In this document: positions 1 to 5,182 of the stretch, piece by piece | Position numbering within the stretch: position 1 is the first letter of the stretch | Layout of the letters: every line of letters begins with the position of its first letter | Origin: JBEIFW01 sp044370695 | GTDB lineage: Bacteria > Actinomycetota > Acidimicrobiia > Acidimicrobiales > Ilumatobacteraceae | NCBI GenBank assembly: GCA_044370695.1 | Contig: JBILVB010000175.1 | Location: 1-7,557, forward strand | Direction of reading: 5' to 3' | DNA length: 7,557 nt | Program-made: the position numbers and the translations under genes | The notes under the pieces: model-generated | Database searches by the model: none | What the model saw: the letters and a program-made list of their open reading frames with translations, nothing else | What the model was told of the DNA's origin: nothing

Positions 1-898
1 CTGCGGTGGTCGCACGCCGCTGGTGAAGACCGATCTGGCTGGTGTGGCGGCCCGGATCGGAGGGATGGGGGTACGCCCGGATGAGGAAGCAGCCATCGAT
101 CGACGGCAGCAGTTGGACGTTGGGGAGCAGCCAGTACGCCGGCAGCGTGGCCACGGCGATGTTCCACTCCGAACGTGGCAGCTCTCGCATCTGGTCGATC
201 GCCCGGCGGCAGAGCACGAACCGGTGGTTGCGGCCGAAGGTGGCGTAGCACGACACGTTGCCGTGGAACCCGAGGCTGAGTGTGTTCTGGTGGAGGGCCG
301 GGAAGTGGTACGTCTCGCCGAACGTGTCGATGGCGAGCTTGAAGTTGCAAGCGACGTCGTAGGTGTCGCGCTCGGCGCAGTACAACTCGTCGAGCCGCCA
401 GTGGTCGAGCTCGTCGGCCAGCTCAGGGGTGAGCAGGTCGTCGACGTCGATCGAGCCGTTCGGGTCGGGGTGCACCCACAGCAATCCGTAGCGTTCGACC
501 GCCGGCAGACGGATCAGTCCGTGGCAGTCGTCGTCGATCTGGCCGAAGTGGTCACGCTTGGGCAGACCGACCAAGGCACCATCGACGCCGTAGCTCCAAT
601 TGTGGAACGGGCAGGTGAACCGTCGAGCCTCGCCCCGCACGTCGTCGACCAGCCGTGCACCGCGGTGGCGACAGGCGTTCACCATCGCCACGAACGAGCC
701 GTCGGCGGTGCGAGCGGCGATGATCGGCATGCCGAAGTCGTCGACCGTCATGAACGAACCCGGTTCGGGCAGATCGCCGGAGAGGCCGATCATCTGCGGG
801 TGGCTCGAGAAGAAGGCAGCCCACTCGCGGGCTGCGAGATCGGGATCGACGTAGACCGCCGTGGGGTTGCGACGTAACCCGCCGGCATCGACGTTCAC
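1..898 (-). CDS. Rieske non-heme iron oxygenase, alpha (catalytic) subunit, 3' end missing
   Basis: The minus strand is open from the left edge to about 898 and reads as the large subunit of a Rieske aromatic-ring hydroxylating or demethylating oxygenase, a cytoplasmic enzyme that inserts oxygen using electrons from a reductase. Counted from GTG 898, 299 codons are present. The [2Fe-2S] Rieske site is C76-x-H78 (CRHRGARL) and C96-x2-H99 (CPFHNWSYGVDG). The mononuclear iron site begins at NFKLAIDTFGETYHFPALH with His198 and His203. Glu195 sits where naphthalene dioxygenase has its bridging Asp. The third iron ligand, a C-terminal Asp, lies beyond the edge. The family signature VYVDPDL near residue 16 must be included, so the start is upstream of it. 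GTG 898 and TTG 925 (which would overlap the TetR gene) are the candidates, and neither has a good ribosome binding site. No ferredoxin, reductase or beta subunit is visible. The substrate cannot be told from the sequence. Confidence 0.93.
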   Translation of the reverse strand, partial: MNVDAGGLRRNPTAVYVDPDLAAREWAAFFSSHPQMIGLSGDLPEPGSFMTVDDFGMPIIAARTADGSFVAMVNACRHRGARLVDDVRGEARRFTCPFHNWSYGVDGALVGLPKRDHFGQIDDDCHGLIRLPAVERYGLLWVHPDPNGSIDVDDLLTPELADELDHWRLDELYCAERDTYDVACNFKLAIDTFGETYHFPALHQNTLSLGFHGNVSCYATFGRNHRFVLCRRAIDQMRELPRSEWNIAVATLPAYWLLPNVQLLPSIDGCFLIRAYPHPSDPGRHTSQIGLHQRRATTA

Positions 899-903
899 CC
901 CGG

Positions 904-916
904 CATCAACATGATG
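904..916. promoter_or_regulatory. Candidate operator: CATCA-ACA-TGATG palindrome
   Basis: A perfect 5-bp inverted repeat with a 3-nt spacer covers the TetR start codon and lies 5 bp upstream of the GTG start of the divergent Rieske gene. A TetR dimer bound here could block both genes, which is common for divergent TetR pairs. The arms are short, so chance is a real alternative. Confidence 0.3.
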
Positions 917-1675
917 TCTCGTCAAGAGCGCGCGACCGCACCCTCGCCGAGCCTGCGAGAACGCAACAAGGTCAAGCGCCGCAACGCCATCCTCGACGCA
1001 ACCCTCGAACTCCTGCGCACGTTCCCGCTCGCCGAGGTGTCGATCGAGCGCATCGCTGCGCAGGCGGAGGTCGCCCCGGCCACCGTCTACAACCTCGTCG
1101 GCTCGCGCAGCGAGCTGTTGCTGGCGTGCGTCGACCGTGTCGTCGAACAGCTCGTCGAGGCCCTCGTTCGGATCGACCCGGCCGACGACCCGATCGCCGC
1201 CGCGATCGCCGTCGTCGAGCAATCGAGCGAGGCCTTCATCGCCGACGGTCACGCGTTCCGCCAGATCGTCGGCGCACTGCGCGACGTCGCGGGGACCGGA
1301 TCGGTGCTGGCGATCGATCCGGCGCAGCTCCAGATCGCTGCGATGCGGGCAGCGCAACAGCACGGGATCGTCCGCAGCGACATCGACCCCGCCGCAGCAG
1401 GCCGCCAGATCTACCTCTCCTACAACGGTGCACTGTTCGCATGGGCGGCCCTGCGGCTCACCGACGACGGCTTCCGGCTCGCCGTCCGACACGGGCTCTG
1501 GACGGTGCTCGCTGCGGTCGCGAGCGACACCCACCGACCCGACTTCCTCGATCGCCTCCGCACGACCGGCCCCCAGCTCACGGCTGCGGGCTACGGCAGC
1601 GACGAGCGGCACGACCCTCGGGCCGACGCTGCGGCCGGGCGTGCCGCCACGCCACGGCCCACGCCATCTCCCTGA
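911..1675 (+). CDS. TetR/AcrR-family transcriptional regulator
   Basis: The 254-residue protein has a basic N-terminal tail, then a TetR DNA-binding domain. The first helix is around RRNAILDATLELL (residues 23-35). The helix-turn-helix is SIERIAAQAEVAPATVYNL (44-62), followed by the usual GSRSELL. The rest is a mostly helical ligand-binding and dimer domain of the expected size. It ends in an Ala/Pro/Arg-rich tail of about 35 residues that looks disordered and makes the protein longer than a typical 190-220 residue TetR. Two adjacent ATGs (911, 914) can serve as start; no ribosome binding site is seen before either, and an in-frame TAA at 875 rules out a much earlier start. It is divergent from the Rieske oxygenase gene with about 12 bp between starts, so local repression of that gene and itself is the likely role. 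The ligand is unknown, perhaps the oxygenase substrate or product. Confidence 0.93.
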   Translation: MMSRQERATAPSPSLRERNKVKRRNAILDATLELLRTFPLAEVSIERIAAQAEVAPATVYNLVGSRSELLLACVDRVVEQLVEALVRIDPADDPIAAAIAVVEQSSEAFIADGHAFRQIVGALRDVAGTGSVLAIDPAQLQIAAMRAAQQHGIVRSDIDPAAAGRQIYLSYNGALFAWAALRLTDDGFRLAVRHGLWTVLAAVASDTHRPDFLDRLRTTGPQLTAAGYGSDERHDPRADAAAGRAATPRPTPSP

Positions 1676-1808
1676 TTCCACCCGGGGTCGCGATGCCGAC
1701 GAAGACACGGCCGTAGCTGCCCCCGGTGGTCTCGCGAAGCAGACCGAGCGTCGCCAGGCGGGGCTGAGTTTCGGTGCCCCTGCCGCTCACCGGGGTTGCC
1801 CGATCAGC

Positions 1809-1812
1809 AAGG
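1809..1812 (+). promoter_or_regulatory. Probable ribosome binding site (AAGG)
   Basis: AAGG lies 8 nt before ATG 1821 and supports that start for the small unknown protein. The 145-bp gap before it (1676-1820) shows no other gene I can support. Complementary CCCCGGTG (1721-1728) and CACCGGGG (1788-1795) are 59 nt apart, too far for a convincing terminator. Confidence 0.4.
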
Positions 1813-1820
1813 CTTGACCC

Positions 1821-2246
1821 ATGACCTCGACGGACCGGGCCGACGGCGGGCGGATCGAACGACTCGTCGGTGTCTACGACGCCGACGGCACCTGGCGTGG
1901 GGAGCTTGCGTATTGGATCGGGGCCCGGCTGGGCCGGCGCCACTGCTCGCTGTGTTCGATCACTCACGGCTCGGTTCGTGTGCGCCCGGAGTGGGTGGCA
2001 TGCGCTGCGGGTCTGCCGGTCGAGTTCGTCACCTTCCACCGTGACGACCAGCCTGACGCGGTCCGAACCGCCGCTCGCGGCGGTACACCGGTGGTGGTGG
2101 CCACGACCGATCGGGGCGAGGTCCTACTCCTCGGACCCCAGGAACTCGAGGCCTGCGACGGGTCGGCCGAGCGGCTCGTCGAAGCGATCGAGGCTGCGGT
2201 GGCGCGGTGCGGCCTCGATTGGCCCGCACCCGAGCCGACCCCCTGA
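1821..2246 (+). CDS. Conserved-looking protein of unknown function with C-x2-C-x3-H motif
   Basis: This 141-residue soluble protein has no signal peptide or membrane helix. The N-terminal part reads GVYDADGTWRGELAYWIGARLG, followed by HCSLCSITHG with Cys42, Cys45 and His49. This cluster could bind a metal or form a redox disulfide. The middle has alternating hydrophobic stretches (GLPVEFVTFHRDDQP; GTPVVVATTDRGEVLLLGP) that look like beta strands of a small alpha/beta fold. The end is a helix (SAERLVEAIEAAVARCG) and a Pro-rich tail. It resembles uncharacterised actinobacterial proteins sharing a 'C-x-L-C-x-ITHG' motif; I recall this from memory and know no assigned function. Codon choice and the AAGG 8 nt upstream argue that it is a real gene. 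It follows the TetR gene in the same direction but 145 bp away, so co-transcription is uncertain, and it converges with the SDR gene. I make no functional call. Confidence 0.8.
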   Translation: MTSTDRADGGRIERLVGVYDADGTWRGELAYWIGARLGRRHCSLCSITHGSVRVRPEWVACAAGLPVEFVTFHRDDQPDAVRTAARGGTPVVVATTDRGEVLLLGPQELEACDGSAERLVEAIEAAVARCGLDWPAPEPTP

Positions 2247-2264
2247 AGGCGTGGGCCCGTCGCA

Positions 2265-2281
2265 GGCCCGGTCGCCGGACC
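2265..2281. terminator. Weak hairpin between convergent genes
   Basis: In the 131-bp gap between the unknown protein and the end of the SDR gene, CCGG-TCG-CCGG with two further G-C pairs outside a mismatch could form a short stem. There is no T-run. A 12-bp perfect palindrome GCGCAGCTGCGC lies at 2356-2367, just past the SDR stop. Either could help end transcription of this convergent pair, but at this GC content such short structures arise easily. Confidence 0.25.
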
Positions 2282-2377
2282 CGATGTAGAGCGAGCCGGT
2301 GCACGACGGGACCGCCAGGCCATCGTCTGCTTCGAGCCTGCATCGCTGCAATCTCGCGCAGCTGCGCAGGGCGCGCG

Positions 2378-3217
2378 TCAGTCCATGCGGAGGCCACCGT
2401 CGACGTTGAGGGTCTGGCCGGTCACGTAGCTCGCATCGTCGCTCACGAGGAACGCCACGGCCGCCGCCTGCTCGTCGACATGGCCCTGGCGTCCCAGCGG
2501 GATCCGAGAGATCGCTCCCTTGCGCGGGGCCTCGGCCGGGAGGCCGAACCGGGCCGCCGTGCGGCCGAAGGTGCCGTCCATCATGTCGGTGTCCGTCGAG
2601 CCCGGGCACACGCAGTTCACCCGGATGCCGAACGGCGCCAGTTCGACGGCGAGCTGCTGGGTGAGCCCGATGACCGCCCACTTGCTGGCGCAGTACGCCC
2701 CGTAGTTCGCCAGGCCCTGGCGGCCCGCCATCGACGAGATCGTGACGATGGAGCCACCGCGCCCGGCGTCGCGGATCACCCGGCCGGCGGCCTTCGTGAC
2801 GAGATAGACGCCGTGGAGGTTGACGTCCACCGTCGAGTACCAGGTGTCGTCGTCCATGTCGAGCACCGGTGCGGCACCGGCCTCGGACGGCACGCCGGCG
2901 TTGTTGACGACGATGTCGACGCGCCCGAACCGCTCGACGGTGGCGTCGACCATCGCCTGCACTTGGGCCCGGTCGGTCACGTCGCAGTCGAGGCCGAGCG
3001 CACCCCGGCCGAGCGCGTCGATCTCTGCGGCGACCGAGGCCACCCCGCGCCAGCTCTCGGCCTGCTCGTGGGCCGGGTACGCCGACACCGGCCGGGCCAG
3101 CCCCGACACGACCACGTCGCAGCCCTCCTCGGCGAGGCGCAGGGCGATGGCGCGGCCGATGCCGCGCTTTCGGGCGGCCCCGGTGACGAGTGCGACCTTG
3201 CCGGCGAGTCCCCTCAT
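2378..3217 (-). CDS. Short-chain dehydrogenase/reductase (SDR), classical type with nucleotide-site insertion
   Basis: This 279-residue NAD(P)-dependent oxidoreductase probably interconverts an alcohol and a ketone in the cytoplasm. The Rossmann glycine motif is T12-G13...G19-I-G21, with five residues between TG and GIG instead of the usual three. NNAG (105-108) follows, then Asn133, Ser162 and the catalytic Tyr175-x3-Lys179 (YCASK). The C-terminal GQTLNVDGGLRMD is typical of the family. After beta-2 (VVVSG) there is a stretch of about 30 residues with RPVSAYPAHEQAESWRGV, longer than in most classical SDRs and similar in place and length to the insertion in mycofactocin-linked SDRs (inference). 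The ATG start overlaps the P450 stop codon in ATGA (3214-3217), so translation is probably coupled and the two proteins made together. That points to oxidation of a P450-made alcohol. No separate ribosome binding site is seen. Confidence 0.95.
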   Translation of the reverse strand: MRGLAGKVALVTGAARKRGIGRAIALRLAEEGCDVVVSGLARPVSAYPAHEQAESWRGVASVAAEIDALGRGALGLDCDVTDRAQVQAMVDATVERFGRVDIVVNNAGVPSEAGAAPVLDMDDDTWYSTVDVNLHGVYLVTKAAGRVIRDAGRGGSIVTISSMAGRQGLANYGAYCASKWAVIGLTQQLAVELAPFGIRVNCVCPGSTDTDMMDGTFGRTAARFGLPAEAPRKGAISRIPLGRQGHVDEQAAAVAFLVSDDASYVTGQTLNVDGGLRMD

Positions 3218-4494
3218 GTCCGGGGCCGGAACGTGAGCCGCAGTTGCTTGAGCCCGTGCAGGACGTAGCTCGGCTCGTACTCGAGGGACTCGACCGGAAC
3301 GGCGATGCGGATGTCGTCGAGCCGCTCGAGGAGGGTCTCGATGGCGATGCGGCCCTCGGCCCGGGCCAGCGCGGCGCCGAGGCAGTAGTGCTCGCCGTGC
3401 CCGAAGGCGAGGTGCTTCATGGCGTTGGTCCGGGTGGGGTCCGCGGCCTCCGGCGATGCGAAGGTCTTGTCGTCCCGGTTGCCGGCGGCGTAGACGACCA
3501 TCAGATGCGACCCGGCCGCGATCGGGACGCCGCCGACCTCGGTGTCGGTGGTGGCCATCCGGTACAGACCCTGCACCGGGGCCTCGAGCCGGAGGGCCTC
3601 CTCGACGTAGCCCGGGATCAGCGACGGGTCGTCGCGCAGGCGTTCCATCAGCTCGGGCTGTTCGCACAGGATCCGTACCGAGGATGCGATCAGCTTGGTG
3701 GTCGTCTCGTTGCCGGCGACCATGAACTGGCTGAACATCGCCAGCATCTCGTCGTCCCGCAACGGTTCGCCGTCCAACCGGGCCTCGACGACGTCGGTGA
3801 TGAGATCGGCCTTCGGCTCGACCCGACGCTGGTCGACCTTGCCCTGCATGTACTCGAAGAACGCCATCTGCGACATGAGCAGCGAGCGGAACTGGTCCTT
3901 GCTCATGTTGTGGTTGCCGATGGCGGCGACGAAGTCGTCGGACCAGTGCTTGAACTTCGGCAGGTCGTCGTCGGCGACGCCGAGACATTCGGCGATGATC
4001 GTGAGCGGCAGCAGCACCCCGAACTCGTGGACGAGTTCGACTTCGCCGCGGTCGATGAAGGCGTCGACGAGGGCGTTGGCCACCGCACGGATGCGCGGCT
4101 CGAGGGCCTTGACCTTGGGCGGCGTGAAGGCCCGGTTGACCAACTTTCGCTGGCGGGCATGGTCGGGCGGGTCGGCGTTGAGGAGCACCCGGGCGCCACC
4201 GCGCAGTCCGGCGAGGCGCTTCGCGAGCTCGGGGTCGTCGGCGAGCAGCGCCATCAGCGTCTCTTGCTGCTGGCGGGCCAGTACCGGGCCGGTCGGCATC
4301 AGCGACGAGAACGTCTCGGGGTGGCGCGCGATCGTGCAGATGTCCTCGTACCGCGTGACCACGTAACACTCGATCTCGGGAACCCAGGCGACGGGCTCCT
4401 GGGTTCGCAGCGCATCGAACACCGGATACGGGCAGCGCAGCGCCTCCGGGTCGAGCGAGAACAGACGGACGGCATCCCCCAACACCTGGCTCAT
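3214..4494 (-). CDS. Bacterial cytochrome P450 (class I type, soluble)
   Basis: This 426-residue heme monooxygenase of normal length for soluble bacterial P450s would hydroxylate an unknown, probably hydrophobic substrate with electrons from a ferredoxin and reductase not in the window. Landmarks in order: C-helix DPPDHARQR (108-116); I-helix oxygen-activation motif A260-G-N-E263-T264-T, with Glu in the acid position and Thr264 at the P450cam Thr252 position; ExxR as E299-A-L-R302; heme loop FGHGEHYCLG with Cys371 as axial ligand. There is no membrane anchor. The start MSQVLGDAV at 4494 is chosen over an upstream in-frame ATG at 4599, because the extra 35 residues are Pro/Ala/Arg-rich filler, would overlap the divergent gene's start, and a promoter-like TACGCT lies 6 nt before 4494. 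It is first in an operon with the SDR gene (4-bp overlap). I cannot assign a CYP family. Confidence 0.96.
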   Translation of the reverse strand: MSQVLGDAVRLFSLDPEALRCPYPVFDALRTQEPVAWVPEIECYVVTRYEDICTIARHPETFSSLMPTGPVLARQQQETLMALLADDPELAKRLAGLRGGARVLLNADPPDHARQRKLVNRAFTPPKVKALEPRIRAVANALVDAFIDRGEVELVHEFGVLLPLTIIAECLGVADDDLPKFKHWSDDFVAAIGNHNMSKDQFRSLLMSQMAFFEYMQGKVDQRRVEPKADLITDVVEARLDGEPLRDDEMLAMFSQFMVAGNETTTKLIASSVRILCEQPELMERLRDDPSLIPGYVEEALRLEAPVQGLYRMATTDTEVGGVPIAAGSHLMVVYAAGNRDDKTFASPEAADPTRTNAMKHLAFGHGEHYCLGAALARAEGRIAIETLLERLDDIRIAVPVESLEYEPSYVLHGLKQLRLTFRPRT

Positions 4495-4500
4495 GCCCGC

Positions 4501-4506
4501 AGCGTA
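4501..4506 (-). promoter_or_regulatory. Candidate -10 box (TACGCT) of a leaderless P450-SDR promoter
   Basis: On the minus strand TACGCT-GCGGGC-ATG places a TANNNT box 6 nt before the start codon. Transcription would then begin at or next to the A of ATG, as in the leaderless genes common in actinobacteria. There is no Shine-Dalgarno sequence to argue otherwise and no clear -35 box. Nearly the same sequence precedes aceB. Confidence 0.5.
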
Positions 4507-4512
4507 GGGGGC

Positions 4513-4580
4513 GGCGCCGGGCGATCCGCCAGCGGGCCGGGCCGGCGCCGGTTCGATGCGTTGGGTGGGCGTGCGGCGCC
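4513..4580. repeat. Three GGCGCC palindromes in the P450/PPOX intergenic region
   Basis: GGCGCC occurs at 4513-4518, 4545-4550 and 4575-4580, spaced 32 and 30 bp, about three helical turns. The middle copy is the core of a 10-bp palindrome CCGGCGCCGG (4542-4551). Regular spacing between divergent promoters could mark operator sites. The motif is all G/C in a GC-rich genome and also occurs elsewhere in the window, so the support is weak. Confidence 0.2.
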
Positions 4581-4585
4581 CGGGG

Positions 4586-4591
4586 CATGCT
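4586..4591 (+). promoter_or_regulatory. Possible -10 box (CATGCT) before the PPOX gene
   Basis: CATGCT-GCAGAC-ATG has the same layout as the P450 and aceB start regions, with C in place of the first T of TANNNT. The 6-nt gap and shared CTGC-G-CATG letters suggest a weaker leaderless promoter for the PPOX-MFS pair. There is no good ribosome binding site. Confidence 0.3.
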
Positions 4592-4597
4592 GCAGAC

Positions 4598-5182
4598 ATG
4601 GGACGCGCCTACGACGAGATCACCCCGGCGATCGCCGAGTGGTTGGGCGCCCAGCACCTGTTCTTCGTGGCGACCGCGCCGCTCGACGGCGACGGCCGCG
4701 TGAACCTGTCACCGAAGGGCCATGACACGTTCCGGATCCTCGATCGCCGCCGGGTGGCGTACCTCGATCTCACCGGGTCGGGCATCGAGACGGTCGCACA
4801 CGTGCGCGAGAACGGGCGCATCACCTTGCTGTTCTGCGGGTTCGAAGGGCCACCCCGCCTCGTGCGCATCTACGGGCGGGCCCGGCCGGTCGTGCCTGGC
4901 GACGACGGCTGGGAGGCGCTGGTCGCCCGGTTCGGCGCGCACCGCGGGGCGCGCGCCGTGATCGACGTCGACGTGCGCGACGTGCGGGACTCCTGCGGCT
5001 ACAGCGTTCCGTTGATGGCCTACCAGGGCGAGCGCGATCGGCTCGTCGAGTGGGCCTCCCACCGCTCGGACGACGAACTCGTCGAGTACCGGCGTACCAA
5101 CAACGCCACCTCCCTCGATGGCCTCGAGGGCCTCGACGGCCCCGGTGCGCCCGAAGCTCGCAGCGGAAGGGATCGGTCCTGA
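4598..5182 (+). CDS. Pyridoxamine 5'-phosphate oxidase-fold (split-barrel flavin-binding) family protein
   Basis: This 194-residue soluble protein belongs to the PPOX-like split-barrel group, whose members bind FMN, F420 or heme. It begins AYDEITPAIAEWLGAQHLFFVAT, then RVNLSPKGHDTFRILD (residues 34-49). Next comes RRRVAYLDLTGSGIETVAHV with a following GRITLLFCGFEGPPRLVRIYGRA, the expected beta-barrel strands of the family. A second conserved-looking block is SCGYSVPLMAYQGERD (132-147), and the C-terminus has YRRTNNATSLDGL. It is unlikely to be the vitamin B6 enzyme PdxH itself, as it lacks that protein's usual C-terminal region. The true reaction is unknown. ATG 4598 is chosen over the in-frame ATG at 4556 because homologous-looking sequence begins there and the promoter-like CATGCT precedes it. 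Its stop overlaps the proposed CTG start of the MFS gene, so the two are probably co-translated. Confidence 0.88.
   Translation: MGRAYDEITPAIAEWLGAQHLFFVATAPLDGDGRVNLSPKGHDTFRILDRRRVAYLDLTGSGIETVAHVRENGRITLLFCGFEGPPRLVRIYGRARPVVPGDDGWEALVARFGAHRGARAVIDVDVRDVRDSCGYSVPLMAYQGERDRLVEWASHRSDDELVEYRRTNNATSLDGLEGLDGPGAPEARSGRDRS
5165..5171 (+). promoter_or_regulatory. Ribosome binding site (GGAAGGG) that points to a CTG start
   Basis: GGAAGGG lies inside the end of the PPOX gene, 7 nt before CTG 5179. This is the right spacing for that codon and too far (22 nt) from the next candidate, GTG 5194. It is one of the best Shine-Dalgarno matches in the window. Confidence 0.5.

Noticed and set aside
23..877. 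A 284-codon open frame on the plus strand opposite the Rieske oxygenase
   Set aside because: It is antisense to a gene with complete Rieske and iron-binding motifs, is full of low-complexity Val/Arg/Glu stretches, and matches no family I recognise. Such mirror frames are normal at this GC content.
882..910. Direct repeat CCGGCATCGAC / CCGGCATCAAC with 18-bp period
   Set aside because: It could be an operator pair, but it falls in or beside the Rieske start region where it encodes a repeated Val-Asp-Ala-Gly in frame, and only two copies exist.
1578..2039. A minus-strand frame covering the gap 1676-1820, with a protein-like stretch GLLRETTGGSYGRVFVGIATP
   Set aside because: The stretch looks less biased than other shadows, but it overlaps both neighbouring genes, has no start or ribosome binding site near it and no family resemblance. 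It may be the trace of a lost gene, which I cannot support.
2378..4657. A 759-codon minus-strand frame running through the P450 region into the SDR, as if an SDR fusion
   Set aside because: Only the last 279 codons read as protein family sequence. The upstream part is Arg/Pro-rich and overlaps the P450 in another frame, whose heme, ExxR and I-helix motifs are intact.
3190..4725. A 511-codon plus-strand frame opposite the P450
   Set aside because: Antisense shadow of the P450 with biased composition and no recognisable motif.
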